Below are positions 27,701-35,572 of a stretch of 64,000 nt of DNA, piece by piece (position 1 is the stretch's first letter; every line of letters begins with the position of its first letter). Both the position numbers and the translations under genes were made by a program. Under the pieces are notes generated by a model. The model worked only from the letters and a program-made list of their open reading frames with translations, did not search any database and was not told the DNA's origin. The stretch spans positions 1 through 64,000 of the forward strand of contig JAEZVV010000071.1 in the NCBI GenBank assembly GCA_023443095.1, written 5' to 3'. This DNA comes from Pseudomonadota bacterium. GTDB lineage: Bacteria > Pseudomonadota > Gammaproteobacteria > Burkholderiales > Burkholderiaceae_F.

Positions 27701-28934
27701 AATCATGACTAACGGGCGGCCGCACACCGCGACCTCCGTAACCGTGCTGGCGACCTTCCACTCCATTGTCACCAGTCTGCTGGGACAACTCCTCCCGGAC
27801 GATCCGACCGAGCACGCGGCGGCGCGCGACCTCCTGCTGCGCCACCTGTCGCCGGCGGTGACTGAGACGTTCCTGCGGGACGCGCTGCAGGCGTCCACCG
27901 CCAGCGAACTGGCAACTCTGATCGACCTGCACCGGGTCGCCCTTACCTACGTCACCAACAAGAAGGGCGGCGACCAGATACAAGCGGCCGAGGCGGAGGA
28001 GACGCGCAAGCGCCATGCTGCTCTGCAGTTGCCCTTCAATGGGCTGCGCGCAGAGCTGATCACCGGCTCAGTCGATCAGGGCGCGATCAACAACACGGTC
28101 GAGGCCACACGCAACCGGCCCGACCCAGGGCAGCCGTTCCGACCGCTCGACGGTGAGTTGCGCTCCATCGTCGCGACCTCCGCTATTTCGCACGGCGTGG
28201 ACATCGAGGAACTGAACTCGATGTTCTTCGCCGGCCTCCCCTCGGACGTAGCTGAGTACATCCAAGCCTCATCTCGGATCGGCCGCAGCCACGTCGGCTT
28301 TTCGCTCCTGATCCCGACGCCGCAGCGCCGCCGCGACCGCTACGTGGTGGAGGTGTTCGACATCTTCCACCGCTTCTTGGAACGGATGGTGAAGCCGGCC
28401 GCCATCGACCGTTGGGCCGAGCGGGCAGTGTTGCGGGTCCTGCCGAGCTTCTTCCAGTCGGCGGTGTGCGGCGCCATTGCGCTGGGCGAACTGATGACCC
28501 TGCCGGACGACGAAAAGGGCAAGTGGCGGCTGTTGCAATACGTGGCGCAGGTGCTCGACCTGCACGCACAGGACAAGAAGGCGTTCGAGGACATGGTGAC
28601 CGACTTCATCGAGTTGGCAATTGGCCTCACCGACAACTTCGCGCCCGACGGCAAGGAGCACTACCAGCGCATGGTGCGCGAGAACATCCGCTCGTTCTTG
28701 GACGAGATGCGCATGGGGGCCTACAAGAACACAGCCGTCTTCAACTATTTCAACGACCAGAATGTGCTGCGTCGGCCAATGACCTCGCTGCGCGACGTGG
28801 ATGAAGCCGGCACTCTGCGCCGGGGCGGCAGCGACGAGAATCCCGACGGTCGCGGCCGGTTGCACGACGCGCAGGTCATCGCCGTCATGGACTTCATCCG
28901 TTACGGCACGGCCAAGGCAGGAGAAAGCGAATGA
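24756..28934 (+). CDS. drmA: DISARM helicase DrmA
   Basis: The 1392-residue protein is a superfamily 2 helicase of the DrmA type. An N-terminal ~550 residues precede Walker A (STGGGKSE, 603-610). A zinc-finger-like Cys cluster (CPFCGGE, then VCFNAKC) starts at 728. DEAH is at 864-867, motif III SAT at 916-918, and the second RecA lobe has ATSAISHGVD from 1140 and motif VI QASSRIGR at 1170-1177. LYFSTGGGKSEAFFG is characteristic of DrmA. In DISARM, DrmA works with DrmB to load on phage DNA. The gene starts 36 bp after the preceding one and overlaps drmB by ATGA. Confidence 0.9.
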   Translation: MPTVRSNPDAIATSLKEAVADALGNIVFGHSSGSGEFGVAVYGAQPSRLFVSGFLLPQRETDDGDEVTSPIWISSHGLDLQVAAHGTGTITLQPRFAVYLRVFPTAADLLRPDCALRLPQLNAAVRGQLAAVYRTALAARWATLQSKYATRSKCPQWKDIQAEEYAKACKQLGVPDCDWMQPQALEAQAAPPPENNAENEGGAQEMAAAGGAKSFEFDAASDALFEVVEPPPKWLRLEMEPPPLTLDPYAAPDVRAAAIEANEAAMEQYVQHRIAAWLADTDPITGGALWVFRKGETVKASERVNWDAYLAAMRARNADPYVPEIKPCWDIDVVVDYTDPTRFNLHLALENHSTPVVRGSDRIEHALFQTEVEVYLPVATHRSLRLDRVEPSYRYNRYLTYPALGFNGSVEELATDEGYKRLRTTWAPRFVQPRVRPLPYPGVVCGLRALATAPDLSGLSPLVTEFQKWIAELPARIDPTAGARDAAEAKREQEAFAAHIKAWTLESEAIAAGIAILEESRVQWSAPGPQADPKGIPYEAWQAMNETMANLMQRQRGDDNGQWYLFQLAFILASLPAVVTRMPEFRHHYNPKRDDSVTLLYFSTGGGKSEAFFGLLAFTLFFDRLRGKTFGVTALVRYPLRLLTVNQSQRMARMLAQAEQVRAARHYPGAPFAIGFWVGSGSTPNHHNDRGVKDVPFVDEVKVSEAKLMDANAHYAAARKAWRKLPHCPFCGGETGLRRLRDADGGTLAHVCFNAKCFSQRNGLGTPLPFYICDEDIYDLAPAVVLGTVDKLAMIGHSATTLRQVLAMFGAAPWRHVTTGRLHMPTLKHLADGPGAHGYEAVHPCYAGGVKLFHDPQPALIVQDEAHLLDESLGSFSGLFESALDAVFSELAKAQRGVIATDAHGKRRRAKVIAASATVADPERQLQHLYQRHIPATQFPHPGPDIYSSFYAGPQPPDEVGRAALPADLVELRAKTGRFYRAIMTNGRPHTATSVTVLATFHSIVTSLLGQLLPDDPTEHAAARDLLLRHLSPAVTETFLRDALQASTASELATLIDLHRVALTYVTNKKGGDQIQAAEAEETRKRHAALQLPFNGLRAELITGSVDQGAINNTVEATRNRPDPGQPFRPLDGELRSIVATSAISHGVDIEELNSMFFAGLPSDVAEYIQASSRIGRSHVGFSLLIPTPQRRRDRYVVEVFDIFHRFLERMVKPAAIDRWAERAVLRVLPSFFQSAVCGAIALGELMTLPDDEKGKWRLLQYVAQVLDLHAQDKKAFEDMVTDFIELAIGLTDNFAPDGKEHYQRMVRENIRSFLDEMRMGAYKNTAVFNYFNDQNVLRRPMTSLRDVDEAGTLRRGGSDENPDGRGRLHDAQVIAVMDFIRYGTAKAGESE

Positions 28935-31204
28935 GCCCCAACCCCGCGCCGATCCACGGCTTCGACGACGAGAACGAAGAGCGTCGCGAACGCACCGCCC
29001 CCACCATGAGCCGCTCATGGGGGCAGCTCGCGACGGCGTACGCCCCCGGCGCCTTCTTCACGTTCGAGGGCGGGCTGGGCGCCTGCCTCGCCCAGTCCGA
29101 TGGGCAGGCCGGTCTGCAAGAGGCCAACATTTCGCCCACGGTACGCCACCAGATCGTGATGCGCTTCGAGGACGCGGTGAAGTCGTGGTTCAACGCCGCG
29201 ATGCACTGCCGGCCCAACGACAGCAAAAGGCCGCCGGTGCTCGCTTCACAGTGCGTGTCGCAGTCGCTGATCAACAGCAACTACAACGGGCTGCGGCCGG
29301 TAGATGGCTCGCGCTACGTGTTCCTGTCACCCGAGCGCATGGGCTACGTCCCAGCGCCGCTAACTTTCGTCTGCAACCACTGCGGGCTCTACCGCTACTT
29401 CGGCAGTGTGCGTGACTTTGCCGCGCGCAAGGACGCGGCGCTCAACGTAAAGTGCTCGCACAGCGCCGGCAACTGCCACTGGCGTCAACTCGATGTGATC
29501 TTCGTCCACTGGTCCGGCAACTGGGAGCCAGTGCGTCCCGGTAAGTGGTACTGGGACAACAACGCAAAGGAAGTGCAGGAGCCGTTCGACCGCTGTCGGC
29601 AGTGCGGCGGCAATGAGTTCCGGCTAGAGACGCGGCACAGCGAATCGGCCATCGGTCGCTGGTACTTTGTTTGCGCCAACCCCGCGTGCAAGCATGAGGA
29701 CCACGACGGTTGGGTGAAGAACGACCACGACACGCTCGACATCGTGCGCGAGGACTTCATCCGCTTGCCGGCAGTGGCACACATGGAGCCGGTGTCCTAC
29801 CGGGCGTCGGCAGCCTACTACCCGCAGGCTGATCAGTTCATCTTGTTCGCGGACCACCAAGAGGGCCTGCTGGCTTTGCTCGACCCGAGCCGCCAAAACG
29901 ACCTCAAGGACTTCATCGCGCAGCGCTTCGGATTCGGCCGCGCCCGCCCGTCGATGAGCGAGATCGAAACCATCCTCAAGCAGTCAGAGAAGGGCGCAGC
30001 GTCGCTCGCCCGGTTCAGGCTCAAGGCGGAGATGCTGGGGAAGCTCCCACAGCCGCTGACGGGGCTCTACGTCGAGATGGCCGAATCGCTCAAGGACGAT
30101 TTGCGCGAGATCGAAAATAGTTGGTATTCCGAGGGGTTGGTGCGCGAGAAAAACAGTCTTCCGGTGGCGCTCATCAACGGCATCGACGAGCGCAAGAACG
30201 ACTTCGACGCGCGATACGATCCCTACCGGCTGGTGGTAGAACACGAGGCGCTGAAACAGAATCACTTGGAGGCGCCCCGGGAGGCGACCGGGCGCTCGCC
30301 CTTCGTCCACTTCGACCGACTCGACAAGGACTTGGCGCCCAAGGACGAGGCAGAGCAGGCACAGCAGGAAGCCGCGACGCGGCTGATGCTCGACAGGCTG
30401 GGGCTGGACACCATGGGCCTCATTCGCAACTTCAAGTTGTGCAAGTTCACGTACGGCTTTACACGAGTCAGCGCGACGCCCATCGTCGAGAAACACCGCA
30501 TCCGAATGCCGGTACGGCTCAACCTGTTCCCGCCCGTGAAGATGGAACAGGGAGCATCGCGCACGCCAATCTACGTCATCACGCAGGAGAACGAAGCGTT
30601 CTACGTGCGACTCAACCCAGCGATGGTGTACCAATGGCTGGGCAGTCTCAATCTCGCCGATATGTTCACGTGGGACCCAGCGGGCGAGGTGCCGCTTGGC
30701 GCCCTGCTCTTGGAGCGGGCGCAGCCGATGCAGCGTTTCCTTGCTAACGTGCATCGGGAACAGGACCCCCTCGCTTACTACTACACCTACACCCTGCTCC
30801 ATACCTATTCGCACGTGATGATGCGGGCCATAGCCGAACTCTCGGGGCTCGATGCCACCTCGCTTGGCGAGTACCTGTTCCCGGCCGACCTGTCCTTCGT
30901 CATCTACCGCAGCGGCACCACGCTCGATCTAGGCAACCTGTCGTCGCTCTGGCGAAACGACAACGCCAACTTTCTGCGCCACATCGGCGAGCCGACGACG
31001 CTGGCCTGCAATTCGGGCAGCCTGTGCGCGGAGCGTGGTGGCGCCTGTCCGGACTGCATCCTGATCCCGGAGCAGTCGTGCATCGCCCAGAACCAGCTCC
31101 TCTCGCGCAGCGTGCTGCGGGGCGGTCCCCGTCCGCGCGAGGACGGGGGCACCCACCGCATTCCCGGGTACCTCGACATCGTCCATGCTGCCTTGGTCTC
31201 CTGA
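28931..31204 (+). CDS. drmB: DISARM protein DrmB (DUF1998)
   Basis: The 757-residue protein has zinc-ribbon-like pairs in its first half (VCNHCGLY; CRQCGGNE, then CANPAC). The C-terminal DUF1998 region has LLHTYSHVMMRAIAE from residue 622 and a Cys cluster at 693, 699, 706, 709 and 717 (CNSGSLC, ACPDC). DrmB is known to form a complex with DrmA. The stop lies 20 bp inside drmC, so the two are probably translationally coupled. Confidence 0.9.
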   Translation: MSPNPAPIHGFDDENEERRERTAPTMSRSWGQLATAYAPGAFFTFEGGLGACLAQSDGQAGLQEANISPTVRHQIVMRFEDAVKSWFNAAMHCRPNDSKRPPVLASQCVSQSLINSNYNGLRPVDGSRYVFLSPERMGYVPAPLTFVCNHCGLYRYFGSVRDFAARKDAALNVKCSHSAGNCHWRQLDVIFVHWSGNWEPVRPGKWYWDNNAKEVQEPFDRCRQCGGNEFRLETRHSESAIGRWYFVCANPACKHEDHDGWVKNDHDTLDIVREDFIRLPAVAHMEPVSYRASAAYYPQADQFILFADHQEGLLALLDPSRQNDLKDFIAQRFGFGRARPSMSEIETILKQSEKGAASLARFRLKAEMLGKLPQPLTGLYVEMAESLKDDLREIENSWYSEGLVREKNSLPVALINGIDERKNDFDARYDPYRLVVEHEALKQNHLEAPREATGRSPFVHFDRLDKDLAPKDEAEQAQQEAATRLMLDRLGLDTMGLIRNFKLCKFTYGFTRVSATPIVEKHRIRMPVRLNLFPPVKMEQGASRTPIYVITQENEAFYVRLNPAMVYQWLGSLNLADMFTWDPAGEVPLGALLLERAQPMQRFLANVHREQDPLAYYYTYTLLHTYSHVMMRAIAELSGLDATSLGEYLFPADLSFVIYRSGTTLDLGNLSSLWRNDNANFLRHIGEPTTLACNSGSLCAERGGACPDCILIPEQSCIAQNQLLSRSVLRGGPRPREDGGTHRIPGYLDIVHAALVS

Positions 31205-32042
31205 GCTGCGGCAGGCGTTCCTACGGCTTGCCCCGCAGGCGGCTGTTTCCGGCGCGCTTTGCCGGGCTGCGGCCGACGAGCGCTTCAGCGGGACACTCCG
31301 GCTGCGCGACATCTGTACCGCTTCCGGCCTGGCAGAATCTCGTAGCAAGACCGTCGAGCAGGTACTCTCGGCGGGTGCGGACCTCGGGCTCTTCGTCCGT
31401 CGTAGCGATGTCGAATGGTCTTCAGGCGCTGATCCACGTTTTTTCGCCATGCTGGCGACGGCATTGGAAGCGGCCGCTCTGTACCGCGAGCAGGTCCACG
31501 TCGATGCCAATCAGGTCGAGATCGTGCTCACGCCGCCCGGCAACCCATCCCGTCTGTGTGACTCGCTGCGCCAGCGCGGCTGGGCGGAAGCCGACTTGGA
31601 GCACACCGAACCCGTCTTGTTGCACCTCGCCCATCAGGCGAACACGCGCTTCGTGATTCTGTCGCCGTTCATCGACTACGGCGGCGCGACCAACATGCTG
31701 GCACTTTTCCAAGCGACGCCTGTCACTGCGCGCCGGGTGCTCATAACCCGCTGCCCCGACGGCGTGGTTCCGCCTGCGCTCCATCCGCTTCTGCCGTCGC
31801 TCACTGGGCTGAATGTCGCAGTCCACAGCTACTGGCTGCCTCGTCCCGGCAACGGTTATGAGACATTCCACGCGAAAATTGTTTTGTCAGACGACCGAGC
31901 TGCTTACCTCGGCTCCGCCAACATGACCCAAGCTTCGCTGTCTCTCAGCATGGAGTTGGGAACCTTCCTTCGGGGCTCGGGTGTCACGACGTTGATGAGC
32001 GTCATTGATGCAATCTTGACCGTAGCGCCGAAGATCAACTAA
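31185..32042 (+). CDS. drmC: DISARM phospholipase D-like protein DrmC
   Basis: The 285-residue protein has a single PLD half-site, HAKIVLSD (His229, Lys231, Asp236), followed by AAYLGSANMTQASLSLSMELG, matching the HKD nuclease family. The N-terminal ~120 residues are helical. DrmC is the conserved third core member of DISARM. The start at 31185 overlaps drmB by 20 bp. After its stop the element holds only ~230 bp of non-coding sequence up to the right end. Confidence 0.88.
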   Translation: MLPWSPELRQAFLRLAPQAAVSGALCRAAADERFSGTLRLRDICTASGLAESRSKTVEQVLSAGADLGLFVRRSDVEWSSGADPRFFAMLATALEAAALYREQVHVDANQVEIVLTPPGNPSRLCDSLRQRGWAEADLEHTEPVLLHLAHQANTRFVILSPFIDYGGATNMLALFQATPVTARRVLITRCPDGVVPPALHPLLPSLTGLNVAVHSYWLPRPGNGYETFHAKIVLSDDRAAYLGSANMTQASLSLSMELGTFLRGSGVTTLMSVIDAILTVAPKIN

Positions 32043-32130
32043 GTCACCCCGCCAACAGACGACGGTGAGGTCGTTCTTGGGGGCCGCTGCATCAGCGATG
32101 GCTAGGTAAATTGGGCGACGCCGTCCCGAG

Positions 32131-32271
32131 GCCACCCACGCCGTTTTCCGTTTCGGGGGTGCGGCCACCAACATCCTGACTCACCGCGCCACCCACGCTG
32201 GATTCCGTTTTGGCGTTGCGGCCTCCCGGTGCCCCTGATACCCCGGCACCCACGCTCCTTTCCGGAAACCC
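32131..32271. repeat. Three terminal-repeat-like motifs at exact 57 bp spacing
   Basis: Copies start at 32131 (GCCACCCACGCCGTTTTCCG), 32188 (GCCACCCACGCTGGATTCCG) and 32245 (GGCACCCACGCTCCTTTCCG). The first two stay similar for about 38 bp, through TGCGGCC; the third is the right terminal inverted repeat. They may be multiple transposase-binding sites. No matching series is visible at the left end, where the transposase gene leaves no room. Confidence 0.8.
32247..32271 (-). repeat. Right terminal inverted repeat of the transposon
   Basis: Read on the - strand it begins GGGTTTCCGGAAAGGAGCGT and ends GGGTG, pairing with the left end at 18346-18370. It is the third member of the 57 bp repeat series. 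Confidence 0.78.
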
Positions 32272-32279
32272 TTTTTTTT
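32272..32279. repeat. Right copy of 8 bp target-site duplication (T8)
   Basis: Eight T residues immediately outside the right inverted repeat, matching the T-run at 18338-18345. Confidence 0.65.
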
Positions 32280-32339
32280 AGGCCTAGCCCAGGCCCGCCA
32301 GGGTTCGTTCACCAGCGAGGCGTTGTTTCAGGCCCCGCA

Positions 32340-32573
32340 TCAACGGCGCTTGTCGTTGCGGATCAGGGTCTGCTTGAAGCGGTTCTGGCGCGCCTGGTCG
32401 TATTCGTCGTGCGCGCGTTTCTTGTCGAGGCCCAGTCGGCGTTCGAAAAACTCGAACCAGACCAGGGCCAGCGCGAGCGGCGCCACGATCCACCACCATG
32501 AGAGTTCGCCGACATAACTGACGTTGAGCAGTTTCAGCACGATCAGGGCAAGGCCGAGCCAGACGAGATACAT
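32340..32573 (-). CDS. Small Trp-rich membrane protein (TIGR04438-like)
   Basis: The 77-residue protein has two hydrophobic helices (MYLVWLGLALIVLKLLNV and WWWIVAPLALALVWFEFF) and a charged tail rich in Lys/Arg (LGLDKKRAHDEYDQARQNRF). This matches the small Trp-rich protein family found mainly in betaproteobacteria. I chose ATG 32573 because it gives the family's MYLVW start. Function is unknown. It is the first chromosomal gene right of the transposon. Confidence 0.8.
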   Translation of the reverse strand: MYLVWLGLALIVLKLLNVSYVGELSWWWIVAPLALALVWFEFFERRLGLDKKRAHDEYDQARQNRFKQTLIRNDKRR

Positions 32574-32740
32574 GGTGCGAGCGCGCGAGGACTGAGTGAT
32601 ACGAGTCACTATAACCGCGCCGGACAAGAATCCGGCAAGCGCCGCGACCGGGCTTGTGCACCGATATGCGGGATCCTCCGTTAGTATCTGCAGTCATCGG
32701 GCTTCCCCTCCCTTTGCCCGACCTCTTACATGGAGTCTGT

Positions 32741-33052
32741 ATGAAAATCACCGCAGCCCTTGCCACCGTTGGCCTGCTCGCCATCGGCAACACTGCCCTG
32801 GCCCAGAGCGCCCCGGACCTCGCCAAGCAGAAGAACTGCTTTGCCTGCCACGCCGTCGACAAGAAGCTGGTGGGCCCGTCCTACAAGGACGTCGCCGCCA
32901 AATACAAGGGCAACAAGGACGCCGTGACCATCCTCGCGAAGAAGATCCGCGAAGGTGGCGTCGGCACCTGGGGCCAGGTCCCGATGCCCGCCAACCCCCA
33001 AGTCAACGCCGCCGAGGCCGACACCCTGGCCAAGTGGGTGATCGCCCAGTAA
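32741..33052 (+). CDS. Periplasmic class I cytochrome c (c551/c552 type)
   Basis: The 103-residue precursor has a signal peptide ending near NTALAQSA (about residue 22) and one haem site, CFACH. A distal Met in VPMPAN can serve as axial ligand. Size and the VGPSYKDVAAKYKG and LAKWVIAQ segments fit cytochrome c551/c552, a soluble electron carrier between the bc1 complex and terminal oxidases or reductases. I chose ATG 32741, the only start giving a proper signal peptide. A terminator follows. Confidence 0.93.
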   Translation: MKITAALATVGLLAIGNTALAQSAPDLAKQKNCFACHAVDKKLVGPSYKDVAAKYKGNKDAVTILAKKIREGGVGTWGQVPMPANPQVNAAEADTLAKWVIAQ

Positions 33053-33090
33053 GTCCGACGCCAGGCCTGCCGGTTCGCCGGCAAAGAAAA

Positions 33091-33111
33091 GGGCGCTGCG
33101 GCGCCCTTTTT
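33091..33111 (+). terminator. Intrinsic terminator of the cytochrome c gene
   Basis: The 6 bp stem GGGCGC/GCGCCC with a 4-base loop is followed by TTTTT. It lies 39 bp past the stop. Confidence 0.85.
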
Positions 33112-33314
33112 GTCGCACCTAGCCAGGGCCGGCACGAATCGAACCCGGCCTCGAACCCGAGTGTCGCGCCGGTGACGCGTTCGACCGGATTTCGAGGGCC
33201 AATTTCAATGCAGGGGTTATCCCGGGGATAGAATCGACTGGTTTCGTGTGTCCGTTGCGCGGCGCCGAACGCCATCCACCACCGTTCGATCGAGCATTTC
33301 CAGGAGAGAGCTAG

Positions 33315-34511
33315 ATGATGCACCCCATGTTCAAGCTGGCGCCGCTGGCCGTCGTTGTCGCCGTCGCGCTCGCCGCGTGCGGCAAGAAGGAAGAGCCGGC
33401 GAAGAAGGAAGAAACCAAGGCCCCCGCCGCCGCTGCCGCGCCGGCCGATGTGATCAAGATCGGCCATGTCGCCCCGCTGACCGGTGGCATCGCCCACCTT
33501 GGCAAGGACAATGAAAACGGCGCCCGCCTGGCGGTCGACGAGATCAACGCCGCCGGCGGCATCAAGCTCGGCGACAAGACCTACAAGCTGGAGCTGGTGG
33601 CCGAAGACGACAAGGCCGACCCGAAGGAAGGCACGATCGCCGCCCAGAAGCTGGTCGACGCGGGCGTGATCGCCGTGGTCGGCCACCTGAACTCGGGCAC
33701 CACGATCCCGGCCTCGAAGATCTATTCCGACGCCAGCGTGGCCCAGATTTCGCCTTCGGCGACCAACCCGAAATACACGGACCAGGGCTTCAAGACCACC
33801 TTCCGCGTGGTGGCCAACGACAACCAGCAGGGCTCGGTGCTCGCCAACTACGCCAAGGACGGGCTCAAGGCCAAGACCGTGGCGATCATCGACGACCGCA
33901 CCGCCTATGGCCAGGGCCTGGCCGATGTGTTCGAGAAGGTCGCCAAGGAAGGCGGCATCAAGGTGGTGACGCGCGAGTTCACCAACGACAAGGCGACCGA
34001 CTTCAACGCGATTCTCACCAAGGTCAAGGCCGGCAAGCCGGAAGTGATCATGTACGGCGGCATGGACGCCACCGCCGGCCCGATGGCCAAGCAGATGAAG
34101 CAGCTCGGCATCAAGAGCGTGTTGCTTGCCGGCGACGGCGCCTGCTCGCCCGAGTTCGTCAAGCTCGCCGGCGACGCGGCCGAGGTCCTGCATTGCTCGA
34201 TGGCGGGCGAAGCGGTCGAGAAGCTCGCCAAGGGCGAAGAGTTCAAGACCAAGTACAAGGCCAAGTTCAACCAGGACGTCCAGATCTATTCGCCCTACTC
34301 GTACGACGCGGTGTACGTGATCGCCGACGCCATCAAGCGCGCCGGCAAGGCCGACCGTGCGGCAGTGACCGCGGCCGTGCCCGCCACCAACCTGCCGGCG
34401 CTCACCGGCAACATCACCTTCGACGAAAAGGGTGACATCAAGGGCGGCGCGATCTCGCTGTTCAAGGTTGGCAAGGACGGCAAGCTCGAATACATCTCGA
34501 CCTCGCGTTAA
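33315..34511 (+). CDS. livK: Branched-chain amino acid ABC transporter substrate-binding protein (LivK-like)
   Basis: The 398-residue protein binds leucine-family amino acids or related solutes outside the membrane. The N-terminus has a lipobox (ALAACGKKEEPAKKEE), so it is probably a lipoprotein, then a Lys/Glu/Ala-rich linker and the Peripla_BP_6 fold starting IKIGHVAPLTGGIAHLGKDNENGARLAVDEIN, with VVGHLNSGTTIPAS and FRVVANDNQQG. Two adjacent ATGs begin at 33315 and 33318. It has its own terminator before livH, which commonly lets the binding protein be made in excess. Confidence 0.93.
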   Translation: MMHPMFKLAPLAVVVAVALAACGKKEEPAKKEETKAPAAAAAPADVIKIGHVAPLTGGIAHLGKDNENGARLAVDEINAAGGIKLGDKTYKLELVAEDDKADPKEGTIAAQKLVDAGVIAVVGHLNSGTTIPASKIYSDASVAQISPSATNPKYTDQGFKTTFRVVANDNQQGSVLANYAKDGLKAKTVAIIDDRTAYGQGLADVFEKVAKEGGIKVVTREFTNDKATDFNAILTKVKAGKPEVIMYGGMDATAGPMAKQMKQLGIKSVLLAGDGACSPEFVKLAGDAAEVLHCSMAGEAVEKLAKGEEFKTKYKAKFNQDVQIYSPYSYDAVYVIADAIKRAGKADRAAVTAAVPATNLPALTGNITFDEKGDIKGGAISLFKVGKDGKLEYISTSR

Positions 34512-34526
34512 GCCGGCATGGCACGG

Positions 34527-34559
34527 GAAGCGGCACCTTAGGGTGCCGCTTCTTTTTTT
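34527..34559 (+). terminator. Intrinsic terminator/attenuator between livK and livH
   Basis: The 11 bp stem GAAGCGGCACC/GGTGCCGCTTC is followed by seven T residues. It is strong, so livHMGF must depend on readthrough or a promoter in 34560-34632. Confidence 0.9.
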
Positions 34560-34632
34560 GTGGCCGGTTTTGGCTTTCGATCTTGTTAGGATGCGCCCTG
34601 CGCGGGATAACCCTCGCACCGCTGGAGTAGCG

Positions 34633-35562
34633 ATGGACACTTTCATTCAACAGATCATCAACGGCCTCGTGCTCGGCAGCCTCTATTCGCTGATCGCACT
34701 CGGCTACACGATGGTTTACGGCATCCTCAACCTGATCAACTTCGCCCACGGCGACGTCTTGATGGTCGGCGCCATGACCGCCCTGTCGGTGATCATGCTG
34801 TTCAAGGGCCTCTACCCCGAGATGCCGGCCTGGCTGCTGATGAGCGCCGGACTGATCACCGCGATTCCCGTGTGCGTGATCCTCTCGCTCGTGATCGAAC
34901 GCGTCGCCTACCGTCCGCTGCGCAATGCACCGCGCCTGGCGCCGCTGATCACGGCGATCGGTGTGTCGATCGTGATACAGACGATCGGCATGATGGTCTG
35001 GGGACGCAACTACCGCACCTTTCCGGAGCTGATCCCGCAGCTCAACTTCGACATCGGCGGCGCCACCATCACGCTCACCAAGCTGATCGTGATCCTGATG
35101 TCGGCCGCCCTCATGGTGGCGCTGATGCTGCTGGTCAACCGCACCAAGCTCGGCCGCGCCATGCGCGCCACCGCCGAGAACCCGCGCGTGGCCGGCCTGA
35201 TGGGCGTCAACCCCAACCTCGTGATCGCGCAGACCTTCGCCATCGGGGCGGCGCTGGCCGCAGTGGCCGGAGTGATGATCGGCGCCACCTACTCGGTGGT
35301 GCACTTCTCGATGGGCTTTCTGCCCGGTCTCAAGGCCTTCACCGCCGCGGTGCTGGGCGGAATCGGCAACATCCCCGGAGCCATGGTCGGCGGCCTGCTG
35401 CTCGGCCTGATCGAAGCGCTGGGTGCGGGCTACATCGGCGATCTCACCGGCGGCGTGCTGGGCTCGCACTACCAGGACGTATTCGCCTTCGTGATCCTGG
35501 TGATCGTCCTGATCTTCCGCCCGCAGGGTCTCTTGGGCGAACGCGTCGCCGACCGCGCCTGA
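34633..35562 (+). CDS. livH: Branched-chain amino acid ABC permease LivH
   Basis: The 309-residue inner-membrane permease has about eight TMs and typical LivH segments: IINGLVLGSLYSLIALGYTMVYGILNLINFAHGD at the N-terminus, RAMRATAENPRVAGLMG (the coupling loop) and KAFTAAVLGGIGNIPGAMVGG. I chose ATG 34633, the first Met in the family pattern. It forms the pore with LivM. livM follows after 10 bp. Confidence 0.95.
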   Translation: MDTFIQQIINGLVLGSLYSLIALGYTMVYGILNLINFAHGDVLMVGAMTALSVIMLFKGLYPEMPAWLLMSAGLITAIPVCVILSLVIERVAYRPLRNAPRLAPLITAIGVSIVIQTIGMMVWGRNYRTFPELIPQLNFDIGGATITLTKLIVILMSAALMVALMLLVNRTKLGRAMRATAENPRVAGLMGVNPNLVIAQTFAIGAALAAVAGVMIGATYSVVHFSMGFLPGLKAFTAAVLGGIGNIPGAMVGGLLLGLIEALGAGYIGDLTGGVLGSHYQDVFAFVILVIVLIFRPQGLLGERVADRA

Positions 35563-35572
35563 AGGAAGCACC

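Larger units (their letters stand above)
18346..32271. mobile_element. ISL3-family transposon (~13.9 kb) carrying a DISARM-like operon
   Basis: The element is bounded by imperfect inverted repeats: GGGTaTCCGGAA at the left edge and GGGTtTCCGGAA on the opposite strand at the right edge, with 18 of 25 or more positions shared over both ends. An 8-T run sits immediately outside each end, matching the 8 bp target duplication known for ISL3 elements. The ISL3-type transposase gene ends 38 bp from the left tip. Inside are a small RHH-type gene and five defence genes. No integrase, resolvase or second transposase is seen, and I found no second inverted repeat near 19797-19925 that would delimit a simple IS. 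T-runs are low complexity, so the duplication alone is weak evidence; the paired termini are stronger. Confidence 0.8.

Noticed and set aside
26133..28016. 627-codon open frame on the - strand inside drmA.
   Set aside because: It lies opposite the helicase motifs and has no domain-like features; a shadow of codon bias.
33127..33150. GAATCGAACCC on the + strand resembles the complement of a tRNA T-arm.
   Set aside because: The required 5 bp T-stem does not pair and no anticodon or acceptor arm is found; it is a GGCCGG/CCGGCC hairpin after the cytochrome terminator.
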